64,000 nucleotides of DNA from Eonycteris spelaea (taxonomy: Eukaryota; Chordata; Mammalia; Chiroptera; Pteropodidae), in NCBI GenBank assembly GCA_003508835.1, contig PUFA01000062.1, positions 4,495,001 to 4,559,000 on the forward strand, written 5' to 3'. Made by a program: the position numbers and the translations under genes. Position 1 is the first letter of the stretch, and each line of letters begins with the position of its first letter. This document shows, in pieces, positions 13,598 through 23,384 of this stretch. The notes under the pieces were generated by a model. That model had not been told where the DNA came from. It did no database searches and worked only from the letters and a program-made list of their open reading frames with translations.

Positions 13598-16500
13598 AAT
13601 TAAAGGCAGTCATTTGGTCATCTTCACTTTTTGCTGCTAGTAGATAAGAAAGTTGTCCTGTTTGAATTCTCTATTCAAAAATAAAAAATAAAAAAATGGA
13701 AACAGGAAGGAAGCCAAGTTCTAATGAAGAATTTTTTAAAAAGTGATTTTTTTTCTTTAATTAGACCTGGTATACATAAATGTATTAAAAAATGTGCTTA
13801 TCAATGCTATGATTTTTGTTTTCAGAATCATTTTGTGATTAAAGTGGGGCAATGAGTTCCTGTCGCCTCATTGTATAGGACTATGAGAAGCTTTGATGTG
13901 GGCATTGAGGTGCAGGAGAGTGAAAATTCTCAGGTTTCCTTTGAGCAAAAGGAAGTTCTTGAAGTGATGGTCCCAGAGCAGACCATCTGGATATTCACAA
14001 ATGTCAGAATAGCCAAGCTGGCATCTTGGTGATTTTAAGATAAGGGAATCTGAGTTGGCTACAAGGTCAGAGATTGCAAGTGTTGCCTAGGGGTTTTGTT
14101 GGGTTTTTTTGTTTTTTGTTTTTTGTTTTTTTTTGAGGAGCAGATGAACTCTGACATCGTCACTGCCATCCACTGCCAATGTGACACATTTGAAATGTGA
14201 CCCATCTGAGCACCATCAATGAACACTTTGCAGTAGAAGAGCTTCATATTGAGTTTCACCTGGACGATAAATTCTCAATGATTTCTAGGAATAACACTAC
14301 AAAAGGTTTTTACAGCTGCCACTTTATTGCCTGCAGACTCAGCGTTCTGAGATCTCTAGTCAGCTACAGAGTCAGGCACTCTCTAGCAAGTCAATAGCTG
14401 TCATTGAAGGACTTCAGTCAAGATGGCTATCTGTCTGCCCTTCCCTCTAATTTCATGATGATGGCGGTGGTGGTGGTGAATTGATCTCCTTTGAGAACTA
14501 CTGTACTTCAGATGCAAAGGACCTGAGTAATAGGGAGACTAGCTCTCCCCTTACCACATCATAAAGTTCACTGCCGGAGAGCTCACCAGCTGTTTCAGGC
14601 CCTGTAATTCTTTGGGAAATACCCAGGAAATGTCCCTGGAGGTCTGTCTCATCTCTATCTTTAAAAAACATTAAAAAAAATATGATTTAGGAAGGAGTAT
14701 CTTTTCTTTTTCTACCATCTCTTTTGAGTGGTGGTATTTGAGTGATCTCTTTAAAAAATAAACTCTTTTTAATAGGAACGATATATGGCCCTGGACCTAT
14801 CACCTAGTAGGCATTTATACTTAATATTTGTGAAATGAATATTGTTCAAATTTACTTTCTTTGGTATGTCTTATGATTATAGTAATTCACTTACTATGAA
14901 CAGCTATGAAAATTTCAGAAAAAATACCAGCATGCTTCTTTAAAATGTTGTAAAAGTTTATCTAATGGATTTTTAGGTTAATAAGTATAAAGGAAGGAAT
15001 TGGGCATATAAAGAGCAGAAATTTATGATTATGTTTCCTCCTTTTCGTATAGTTTGAGCTCAAAGAAGTTTAGGGCTGGAATCCTAAAGGACATTGTTAG
15101 TCCCAAGTAGAAGGATGTGGAAAACCGAGATTCATAATGACTTTTTCCCCTTTCTTCCTCCCTCTCTCGTTCCCTTTTTATTTTTTCTCTGTTTTTATTT
15201 TATTTTGTTTTGTTTTTTGTTTGTTTGTTTTTTGGTTGTTTAGTTGGATTGTGTTGGGGAGAGGCTTTATACAGATAATGTTATATATCATGATTCAAGT
15301 AGTCTCCCAATGAAATTTTCATTAATCAGTCCTCGGGGGGGGAAAGTTTTTCCTTCCTGCAGCTGTGAAACCTAGTTAAGACTGTATGGTGGAATTAATA
15401 GGGCAATGCTATTAATCTTGGCCCTGGAATTCTCGCTGTCCTAATAATTTGGTAATATTTCAAAGGATATTAAAAGTTTTCTCAAAGGAACAAAGTTTTC
15501 TGTAGAGACAAGATGACTAACCACTTTTATGATCCTGGCGAGTTTTTTGGCTTCAACATTAATCTTCACTACTGCCCATATTTATTTTCAGGTACTTTTC
15601 AGTTTCTACTACTCCTCTATTTTGATTTTCTGCAACATTTAATGGGGTTACTAATGATAGTACTTTATGTCTTTCTTCTCATTGTAGAAGTTCAGAAACC
15701 AGCACATTGTTCTTTCCATAGGTAGTTGAAAGCTGATAATGCCTTAGTCATAAACAGGTCTCCACTGGCCCAGGAATGCATTAGATGGCACCTCATCAGT
15801 GGTTGAATAAAGAAGATAAGGCAAAGGAAGAAAGCACACCCACTAGGAGAAATTAATTTTGTAAGATTTAGCAGAACTTGACTTAAAATTCAGGGACAGG
15901 GGTTCTCATCTAGGACAGCAGATGCATAGAAAGGCAACATTCTTCAATTACCTGAGCAACTTCATCCAAGGGTTCATGGAGTTGGGGGGAAAGGGAGGGC
16001 AGCAGGAAAGCATCTTGGAGGGTGAAGTCTCTAGGGTGTCCCTAACACAGAACTAGAACCCATAGATTTCTTACACACGTGAGGTTCTGAGTCAAACACT
16101 ATGAGATCGGCCCTAGGCATTAGAATTATTTTAATGCTTCTTGGTGGTTGTAATATCTAGTCAGGGTGAAAACCACTATTCTAAATAAAATCCTGGTGAC
16201 GGCTCGAGCTCAGCACTGGGTGAAAGGCAAAGCACAAGAGCTATAATCAGAAGATTCTTAGTAACTCTGTGTCCAAGAGCCAGTCCCCCTACCCTCTCTC
16301 TCCATGCCTCTTTTTTATTTTTATATGGCCAGGATAACAGTGTGCCATGAAGGGTGAGAATCAAATTTTGTAATATCAAAGCTCCATAAAGTTCTTTCAA
16401 TGTGAAACAACCACGCCAGCATCTAGCATAATACTTGCATGGAGTCAAGTACTTGTCGGCCAAAATTGAAGCTGGCATTGCGGGGTCCGAGAGTCAGGGT

Positions 16501-17766
16501 GACCACAAGTTAAGGGAATAAACTGGTGCATCAGAAAGTGCATCGAAGCCAACCCGTTTTACCGAACATTCAATAAGAACATCTATTTTAGACTGAAGTT
16601 TTCTGACTTTCCAAGGTGATTGGTGGTGAGTGGAGAGAGCAGTCACAGTACACACCCACCTTCTGTTTGTCTGTCAGGGAAAGTGAAATTGAACACTCTG
16701 AATTGTTAGTGGAAGAATAGAGGAAGTAAATTACCAAATTACTACAATGTATTTCCCCATTTAAATGCTGATTTATAGGACAGAAAAATCCACGCTTTGA
16801 TTATTCATCATATATTATTATTAAAAAATGTGTTTTCAGCAAAGGCCAGGTACTAGCCAAATTAAATTAGACATTTTCTATTAAAGATGCCTATCATCAG
16901 GTGTGAAAGGTTTTAGAAGTTGAGTCACACTCTGCAAAGACGTGATACTGACGTGGATATGCATTATTCAGTATCACAAACATTGTGATCCTAACCTAGA
17001 GACATTAGAGTGGGTTTTTTGGTCATATAATTTGTTTAACCTTTTCTGGGATTGTTGCGTATTCTTCCTACTCTGGAAACTGTCAAAGTCTAAGACAAAT
17101 GGCAGTTCAAGTTTTGTTATCAGAAAAATCCATGACCTCTCCTATGTTTATTAAGAGTTGCGACTGTTGGATCAAGTGTTGCCATATCTTATCCAACAAA
17201 ATCTCACAACTTTTGTTTTTCTTTTTCTGTTTATAGAATGTAAGTGTAATAAAACAATTTCATTGTCCAGTCCTGGAAGTAACTAATAGCACCTTTGGTT
17301 ATTGAGTTAGCAGGGTTGGGGGCTCGGAGTGGTTGGTACTTCAGATGAAAGATTCTTCAGAAGCTTGGTTTTGATTCCAAAATACCTTGCATTTAAATTG
17401 AGGGCCAATAAAGGAACAACGTAAAAGCAGTTTTATCAACCATTGGTGTTCATATTAAAATAAATGAAAGTATCATTGATGGTTTATACCTAAGACACTC
17501 TATTCCCAGGGCAGAATTCTAGAAATCTTATAGTTGTTTATTCTACTGAGATATTATATAGTTTCTACCTTGACTTCCAGATGGCCGTAAAGTTGGAAAG
17601 CTAGAATACAGTCATTCAACTTTTTCTCAAGTTGATAAATGGTCAGACCTCATGGTAAAAGCCTGGGCTTGAAAGAAAAAGTAGCCATGTCTCTCATAGG
17701 TTTCCAATAGTTATACCTGTAAAAGGGGGCGGGGGAGCGACTACCACCTGAAAGTGAGAGAGAACT

Positions 17767-18000
17767 TGTTTTCCAGATTTTTTTTTTTTTTTAAGGGAGG
17801 CAAACCCTTGGTTGACTTCACAGATTGCAAAGACCTAATCAAGTTTACAATCCCTTATTTTTTATTTTACACCTACAGCACCTGGTCTTCCTAGGTGGCC
17901 GCCCATCCAAGTACTAACCAAGCCTGACCCTGCTTAAGTTCCAAAAATCAGACAGGATCGGGCTTGTTCAAGGTGGCATGGCTGTAGACTGTTTTCCAGA
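17767..18000 (-). mobile_element. 5S-rRNA-derived retroposon (long form, MEG-RL-like SINE)
   Basis: The unit lies on the minus strand. A 5S rRNA-like body at 17872-17989 (read from 17989 downwards) is followed by about 80 bases of unrelated sequence (17793-17871) and then a poly(A) tail, seen as 15 T at 17778-17792. It is flanked by an exact 11-bp direct repeat TGTTTTCCAGA at 17767-17777 and 17990-18000. That layout (5S head, extra segment, A tail, target-site duplication) is a LINE-mobilised SINE, not a genomic 5S gene. The 5S body keeps box A/C-like internal promoter sequence but has several substitutions, such as 'aagttccaaaaatcagacag' in place of the usual stem. From family knowledge it resembles the long 5S SINE of fruit bats; that assignment needs a consensus comparison. 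Confidence 0.8.
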
Positions 18001-18193
18001 CTTTTACTCTAGATGTCCTAACATCTGTGTAAGCACACGGTGTGTTGGAAGGAGATTCCAGCCTTAAACACACAGATGTTCTCCCAGTAATCTGTCACCA
18101 CATGAATCATATGTGTCAGAATTTGAATTTATTTATATTATACATTTACATTTGCTTATTTACATGTTTATTGACTGTTGAGATAGGACAGAA

Positions 18194-18717
18194 GGTGGTT
18201 TTATGTTGATAATGGTAGTAATAAAATTAATAGCCCCTAGAATTGATGAAACTCCTGCCAAGGGGAGGGAGAAAATTGCTAGATCTACAGAAGCTCCGGC
18301 ATGCGCTAGGTTTGCCGGCTAAAGGTGGATAGAACTGTTCATCCTGTTCCGGCCCCGGCTTCTACCGTGATGAGGCTAGTAGTAGTAGGAATGATGGGGG
18401 TAGAAGTCAGAAGCTCATGTTGTTTATTCGGGAAATGCCTATGTCTGAGGCTCCAATTATTAGTGGGATGAGTCAGTTCTGAAACCTCCGATTATAATTG
18501 GATATTACTATGAAGAAATTATTACAAATGCATGGGCTGTTAGAGATCACATTGTAAAATTTGATTCGTCACCCAAGTAAAGCTCCTGGCTGCCTAGTTC
18601 TGCTCGGATTAGCAGGCTTAAGGCTGTGCCCACTATTCCTGCTCAAGCACCAAATAGCAAATATAAAGTACCAGTATCTTTGTGGTTGGTTGAGAAAAGT
18701 CAACGGTTTATGAACAT
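18194..18717 (-). pseudogene. COX1: COX1 5' fragment (NUMT)
   Basis: Minus-strand reading from ATG at 18717 gives the start of cytochrome c oxidase subunit I (MFMNRWLFSTNHKD, then the GTLYLLFGAW and AELG regions). It continues to the [13 protein letters not shown] segment, roughly the first 170 of about 514 residues, where the insertion ends. Mitochondrial code is required because TGA is used for Trp. It cannot be expressed as a protein from the nucleus. Confidence 0.9.
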
Positions 18718-18718
18718 A

Positions 18719-18784
18719 GGTAAAATGGCTGAGTAGGCATTAGACTGTAAATCTAAAGACAGGGGTGTAAGTCCCCTTTTTACC
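18719..18784 (+). pseudogene. tRNA-Tyr (NUMT copy)
   Basis: The acceptor ends 'ggtaaaa' and 'ttttacc' pair. The anticodon GTA lies in 'gactgtaaatct', followed by a normal T arm. It sits between COX1 and tRNA-Cys as in mtDNA, on the strand opposite COX1. Confidence 0.85.
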
Positions 18785-18785
18785 A

Positions 18786-18852
18786 AGCTCCGTGGTGTAT
18801 GATACATGCTGAATTGCAAACTCGAGAAGCAGCTTCAATCCTGCCGGGGCTT
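18786..18852 (+). pseudogene. tRNA-Cys (NUMT copy)
   Basis: 'agctccgtggtg' start, anticodon GCA in 'gaattgcaaact', and 'tcaatcctgccggggctt' end. The 3' end overlaps the OL stem, as in vertebrate mtDNA. Confidence 0.85.
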
Positions 18853-18883
18853 CTCCCGCCTTTTTTTTTCGCGGCGGGAGAAG
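18850..18883. other. Light-strand replication origin (OL) hairpin, NUMT copy
   Basis: A perfect 11-bp inverted repeat (cttctcccgcc at 18850-18860 and ggcgggagaag at 18873-18883) encloses a T-rich loop. It lies between tRNA-Asn and tRNA-Cys, the position and shape of vertebrate mitochondrial OL. It has no expected function in the nucleus. Confidence 0.9.
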
Positions 18884-18956
18884 TAGGTTGAAGCCAGTTG
18901 TATAGGGTGTTTAGCTGTTAACTAAAATTTCGTGGGGTTGGAGCCCACCAATCTAG
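18884..18956 (+). pseudogene. tRNA-Asn (NUMT copy)
   Basis: 'taggttgaagccagt' start, anticodon GTT in 'agctgttaacta', and 'gagcccaccaatcta' end. It directly abuts the OL hairpin. Confidence 0.85.
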
Positions 18957-18960
18957 CTGT

Positions 18961-19029
18961 AAGGGCTTAGCTTAATTAAAGTGGTTGATTTGCGTTCAAT
19001 TGATGTGGGGTGTAGTCCTGCAGTCCTTA
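18961..19029 (+). pseudogene. tRNA-Ala (NUMT copy)
   Basis: 'aagggcttagcttaatta' start, anticodon TGC in 'gatttgcgttc', and 'gcagtcctta' end. The acceptor stem is still largely paired. Confidence 0.85.
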
Positions 19030-19034
19030 AAATC

Positions 19035-19102
19035 AGAAACTAAATGTATTGCATTTACTTAGGGCTTTGAAGGCTCTTGGTCTGTGATTAACCTAAGTTT
19101 CT
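19035..19102 (-). pseudogene. tRNA-Trp (NUMT copy)
   Basis: Minus strand begins 'agaaacttaggttaa', with 'ccttcaaagccctaag' after the anticodon region and 'agtttct' closing the acceptor stem. It abuts the ND2 stop. Confidence 0.85.
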
Positions 19103-20137
19103 ATTCGAGTAGGGTTAGTATTGGTGATAGGGGTAGAATGAGGGTTGATAGGATGATTAGGGGTGATAAGAGGATTATTGGTTTGGTGTAGGTGAATTGT
19201 CATTTGATTTTCATGTTGTTTGTGGATATCGTAAGGGATGTAGAATATGTTAGACGTATACAGAAGTACAGATTTAGGAGTGTTGTGATGGCCATAATAG
19301 TGGGTATAATGATGCTATCGTTTTTTGTTAATTCTTGGATAATTATTCATTTTGGTAGGAATCCAGATAGTGGGGGTAGGCCTCCTAATGATAGTATTGT
19401 CGCTAGAATGGCTGTGGTGAGTAGGGGTGTTTTGTTTCACATGTGGGGTAGAGATAGTGTCATTGTTGATGAATTTAACATGAATATTATGAATGTTGTA
19501 GTTGTTAGTAGAATATAAATCACCAGGTTCAATAGGGCTATGGTTGGATTATAAGTTATGATAGCAGTGATTCAGCCCATGTGCGCGATGGATGAGTAGG
19601 CTATGATTTTTCGCAGTTGGGTTTGGTCGAGTCCTCCTCAGCCTCCAATGGCGATGGACAGTATCGATATGGTAAGGAGTAGGTCTAGATTTATTGTTGG
19701 GGAAATTTGATATAGGATTGACATTGGAGCCAATTTTGGTCAAGTTAGTAGGATCAGGCCTGATGAGAGTTTGATGCCCTGTGTGACTTCTGGGACTCAA
19801 AAGTGCAATGGGGATAAACCTAATTTTATGGCTAGGGCTAGCGTCATAATAAGGACGCAGTTGGGTTTAATGGTTTTGTGGTGGACCACTGGCCTGAGTA
19901 CACAAGGTTAATGACAATGGCTAGTATTAGTAATATTGATGCGGTTGCTTGTGTTAGGAAATATTTTGTTGAGGCCTCTGTGGATCGTGGATTATATTTT
20001 TTCATCAGGATTGAAATGATGGCTAGTATATTTATTTCAAATCCGATTCATACTATAAGTCAGTGGGAGCTTGTTATTACGATTGCTGTTCCTAGTATAG
20101 TGGTTAGTATAATCATGATGAAAATTAGGGGGTTTAT
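19101..20137 (-). pseudogene. ND2: ND2 (NUMT, frameshifted)
   Basis: Full-span NADH dehydrogenase subunit 2 copy. It starts ATA at 20137 (M-N-P-L-I-F) and ends TAG at 19101-19103 beside tRNA-Trp. The length is 1037 nt, against about 1044 for a normal gene and not a multiple of three. The frame is lost between the GQW-like segment (about 19895) and the ALAMKLGLSPLHFWVPEV-like segment (about 19780-19840). Later parts still encode recognisable ND2 (GWGGLDQTQLRKI and LGGLPPLSGFLPKW type motifs) in mitochondrial code. Confidence 0.9.
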
Positions 20138-20192
20138 TAGTACGGGAAGGATATGAACCAACATTTTCAGGGTATGGGCCCGATAGCTTACT
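20138..20192 (-). pseudogene. tRNA-Met (NUMT, internally deleted)
   Basis: The anticodon region 'gggcccataccctgaaaa' (CAT) and the 3' end 'ccttcccgtact' are normal. The 5' part runs 'agtaag' straight into 'ctatcggg', so about 14 bases of the D-arm region are missing, and the copy is about 55 nt rather than about 69. The deletion may have used the short AAG repeats on either side. Confidence 0.8.
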
Positions 20193-20265
20193 TAGAATAT
20201 GGTGTAATGTGGTAGCACTAAAATTTTTTAATTCTTTGGAGTAGGTTCGAATCCTATTGTTCTAG
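20193..20265 (+). pseudogene. tRNA-Gln (NUMT copy)
   Basis: 'tagaatatggtgtaatg' start and 'gtaggttcgaatcctattg..ctag' end. The anticodon arm ('aaattttttaattcttt') is altered, so TTG is not cleanly present. Opposite in strand to tRNA-Ile and tRNA-Met, as in mtDNA. Confidence 0.8.
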
Positions 20266-20331
20266 AAATAAGGGGGTTTTCACCTCTATGTTTTACTCTA
20301 TCAAAGTAACTCTTTTGTCAGACATATTTCT
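20263..20331 (-). pseudogene. tRNA-Ile (NUMT copy)
   Basis: Minus strand 'agaaatatgtctgacaaaag', anticodon GAT in 'actttgatagag', ending 'cttatttcta'. It overlaps tRNA-Gln by three bases, as is common in mammals. Confidence 0.85.
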
Positions 20332-21291
20332 TATGTTTGTGGTGCGATGCTTGCTATGGCGATTGGCATGGCTACATGTCATATGCATAGGGCTAGTGTA
20401 AGGGGGAGGAAATTTTTTCATAGTAGATGTATTAGTTGATCATATCGGAATCGTGGGTAGGATGCTCGGATTCACAGGAAAAATACAGTTAATAAAAGAG
20501 TCTTGATAATTAAGTTAATTGAATATAGTTCTGGTATTAGGGGATTGTGAAATGCGCCTATGAAGAGGATTGCGGTGAGGGTATTTATTATGATAATGTC
20601 GGCATATTCAGCTATGAAAAAGAGGGCAGGCAAATGGTCCTCCGGCAAATTCTATGTTAAAGCCCGAGACTAGTTCGGATTCTCCTTCGGTTAGGTCGAA
20701 TGGAGCCCGGTTTGTCTCTGCTAGTGTGGAAATGAATCACATTATGGCTAGTGGTCATGAGGATATGATAAGTCAAGTGTACTCTTGGGTAATAATTAAT
20801 GTTGATAGTGAGAATGATCCGCTCAGTAGTAGGACGGATAGTAAGATGATTGTTAGGGTGACTTCATAGGAGATGGTTTGTGCTATAGCCCGTAGGGCTC
20901 CAATTGATGAGTACTTTGAGTTTGAGGCTCATCCAGATCATAAAATAGAGTAGACGGCTAGACTGGATATGGCTAGTATAAATAGTACGGCTATGTTTAT
21001 ATTAATTAGGGGGTGTGGTATAGGTAGGGGAATTCATATTGTTAGAGCAAGGGTTAGGGCTAAAATGAGGGCAATAATAAATATAAATGGGGAGGATGAG
21101 AGTGGGCGTAGAGGTTCTTTGGTAAATAGTTCTACGGCGTCGGCTGCAGGTTGGAGAAGTCCGTATGGACCTACTACGTTGGGTCCTTTCCGGAGTTGTA
21201 TATAGCCTAATACTTTCCCTTCAATGAGTGTGAGGAAAGCTACAGCTAATAGGATAGGGATAATTAATGTTAGGAGATTAATAATATACAT
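20331..21291 (-). pseudogene. ND1: ND1 (NUMT, 4-bp duplication frameshift)
   Basis: NADH dehydrogenase subunit 1 copy. The N-terminus at 21291 reads [19 protein letters not shown], followed by [20 protein letters not shown]. The C-terminus reads MPIAMASIAPQT with TAA at 20331-20333. The length of 961 nt is four more than the usual 957. A tandem 'ggca' duplication at about 20625-20634 ('agggcaggcaaatgg' on +) accounts for exactly four bases. The conserved ER of the VERK motif is EG here. Not functional in the nucleus. Confidence 0.9.
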
Positions 21292-21293
21292 GT

Positions 21294-21368
21294 TGTTAGG
21301 AAGAGGAGTTGAACCTCTGATTATAAAAGCTTAAGTTTTATGCAATTACCAGGCTCTGCCACCCTAAC
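21294..21368 (-). pseudogene. tRNA-Leu(UUR) (NUMT copy)
   Basis: 75 nt, beginning 'gttagggtggcagagcc' with anticodon TAA in 'aacttaagct' and the T arm 'gaggttcaactcctc'. It lies between 16S and ND1. All arms appear intact, including the binding box for mitochondrial transcription termination. Confidence 0.88.
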
Positions 21369-22033
21369 GTAAAACCCTGTTCTTGGGTCAGGCGTATGTT
21401 GTTGATTATTAGATTAAGATTGTATCATCTATTGGTCTAAAGGTGCTTATATGAAGTTGGCCTCGTTTCTCTTGTCCTTTCGTACTGGTAGGAATGCAGA
21501 ATAGATAGAAACCGACCTGGATTGCTCCGGTCTGAACTCAGATCACGTAGGACTTTAATCGTTGAACAAACGAACCATTAATAGCGGCTGCACCATTGGG
21601 ATGTCCTGATCCAACATCGAGGTCGTAAACCCTATTACGATATGGACTTTCAAATAGGATTGCGCTGTTATCCCTAGGGTAACTTGTTCTGTTGATCAAA
21701 AGATTTTTTGGGTTACCGAATGATAATAAGTTTTGACTAGTTGGTCTAGATTATAATCACTCGGAAGTTATTTTGTATTCCGAGGTCACCCCAACCTAAA
21801 TTGTTAGTCCAGTAAAAAAGATGGTTTATTTTCCTTAGAAGTATAATATTTATTCTATGGACTAATTAATTGAAGCTCCATAGGGTCTTCTCGTCTTATT
21901 TGTAAATTCCTGCCTCTTCACGGGAAGGTCAATTTCACTGATTGGAAGTAAGAAACAGTTAAACCCTCGTGTGGCCATTCATACAAGTCCTTATTTAGAG
22001 AACAAATGATTGTGCTACCTTTGCAGGGTCATT
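21369..22033 (-). pseudogene. 16S (large subunit) rRNA 3' part (NUMT)
   Basis: About 665 nt of the 3' portion of mitochondrial 16S rRNA. On the + strand it shows the well-conserved peptidyl-transferase-region blocks in reverse: 'gatgtcctgatccaacatcg', 'gttatccctagggtaactt', 'gggtcttctcgtctt', 'cctcttcacgggaaggtcaa' and 'gctacctttgca'. Similarity ends at about 22033, so the 5' 16S and 12S are absent. Confidence 0.92.
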
Positions 22034-23232
22034 TTGCATGTTGGAAAGAATAACTTCATTTAATGTAAGATATATGTCATTAGAGAAGCTACCTAACAAA
22101 GCCCCAACTCAATAGACAGTTGCTAGGAAATCAACTTCATCACCTTGGTTCTATGCAAAGTTTACTTTAGTTCTAGCGGTGGATCGTGTTTATGGACAGG
22201 GGAGCCTAGTAAAATGACTTGTTCTGGAGCAGCTCTAAGACATTTTAACTAAAAGATCGTGCTTCTGAAACAAAACAAAAGCTCCTATTTCCTAGTTCGG
22301 TGAAGCTGCTAACCATTTCGATAGTTGTTCACTAGTGTATCTCTTAAGTGATTTCTGAAACCTACGAGGACATGCTGCCAGAAAAAAAGATGGGCAAACA
22401 CATATGCCTAAGGAATTTACTTAGGAATTTAAGGAAGGCCCCTGTCACACTTGAGGTCACGTCAGTGAGCTCAACACATTCCAGAGCTCTCCATCTTCTT
22501 CGTCAGTTCCTTGGTAATAATTTCATGTCAGTTTATTTCTCAACGATCTTTCGCCCTTTCAGCCATCCTTGAGTACCTTTGCCTAGCTGGTGGCAGACAC
22601 GTCCAGGCATTGAAGAACAGTACTTACGCAGTGTTAGTACATGGTTTGAGGAGCTCAGAACAGTGAGCCTGGATGGACTTCCTGGACGAAATGACAGTAA
22701 AGCTAAGCCTTGAAGAATACTGCTTCTGGCTTCTGTGAGAAAGATGGATTAGGGAGTTGAAAGGCATAACCAACGACAATTGTTTAGAGGCTTCTGTAGG
22801 GCCTAGGAAGGCCATGGAGGCCTGAAGAGGAGTTGGCTGAAAGAAATAAACAGAGATATTCCAGAAATAGAGCCAGGGGACATGGAGAATGATTGGACAT
22901 AGCACAAAACTGACATAATTCCAAGAATTTTCAGCCAACCCTGTCAAAGCATAGTCTCAAGCCGAAACACAGACACCACCAGAGTTCTTCGTGAGGTCTT
23001 GCCTTGGATTCACTCCTTTCCCATGACCTCTTTTGGGAACCCTGAGGAAGAATAAGTGGTATTATGTTTATTCTTGTTCACGGAACATTTTAAGATGCTT
23101 CTGGGTAAATGCAAATTATTCTGATTCATCTGTGCCGATTCACTGCCAATGGCAGAGTCTTCTAAGTATGGTTAATGTCAGAAACAAAATTATTTTCCTA
23201 AATGTTGTTTCTTTTCTCTTTTCATTGTGAAG

Positions 23233-23384
23233 TATATTTGGTGCTCTTCGAACTGGTGCTTACATGGTGTACATTTTGATGACCAAAGGCCTGAAGCAGT
23301 CAGTTTGTGACCAGAGTTTTTACAATGGACCTATCACCAAATTCTGGGCTTATGCATTTGTGCTAAGCAAAGCACCCGAACTAG
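23233..23384 (+). CDS. ELOVL6: ELOVL6 coding exon 3
   Basis: Internal exon of elongation of very-long-chain fatty acids protein 6. This ER multipass 3-ketoacyl-CoA synthase condenses C12-C16 saturated and monounsaturated acyl-CoA with malonyl-CoA, for example palmitate to stearate. The 152-nt exon starts after the AG acceptor at 23231-23232 with a T completing a split Ser codon. It encodes 50 residues beginning [16 protein letters not shown] and including [13 protein letters not shown], and ends with the first base of a split Gly codon before GTGAGT at 23385. This is the conserved segment just before the catalytic region. The splice signals are good: a long pyrimidine tract upstream and a consensus donor. 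ELOVL6 is under SREBP-1c/ChREBP control in mammals, but its promoter lies outside this window. Confidence 0.95.

Larger units (their letters stand above)
18194..22033 (-). mobile_element. Nuclear mitochondrial DNA insertion (NUMT), about 3.84 kb
   Basis: A collinear mitochondrial segment is inserted in reverse in an ELOVL6 intron. From high to low coordinates it reads 16S rRNA 3' part, tRNA-Leu(UUR), ND1, tRNA-Ile, tRNA-Gln (opposite strand), tRNA-Met, ND2, tRNA-Trp, then Ala, Asn, OL, Cys and Tyr (opposite strand), then the COX1 start. This is the standard mammalian mtDNA order. Left break: COX1 similarity stops at 'aaggtggtttta' (about 18194). Right break: 16S similarity stops just after 'gctacctttgcagggtca' (about 22033). 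ND1 is 961 nt and ND2 1037 nt, so both are frameshifted. UGA-Trp codons would be stops in the nucleus. Low divergence in the tRNAs and rRNA points to a fairly recent insertion. Confidence 0.95.
1..23232 (+). other. ELOVL6: ELOVL6 intron 2 (3' part)
   Basis: The stretch before the first recognisable ELOVL6 exon has no supportable nuclear coding exon. It ends in a pyrimidine-rich tract and an AG acceptor at 23231-23232. It contains degenerate L2 and MIR pieces, an inverted L1M fragment, a 5S-derived retroposon and a mitochondrial insertion, all listed separately. Between them (for example 1100-4100, 4450-6650, 7100-8200, 10350-11500, 11900-13200, 13600-17700 and 22050-23200) I see only unremarkable AT-rich intron sequence with short homopolymer runs. 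Calling it intron 2 relies on the known four-exon coding structure of mammalian ELOVL6. Confidence 0.8.

Noticed and set aside
17872..17989. Functional 5S rRNA gene
   Set aside because: Substitutions in the body, A tail and target-site duplication show a retroposon; true 5S genes lie in tandem arrays.
19192..21205. Several + strand open frames of 70-108 codons
   Set aside because: They are antisense shadows of the mitochondrial ND2 and ND1 copies; mtDNA lacks such genes there.
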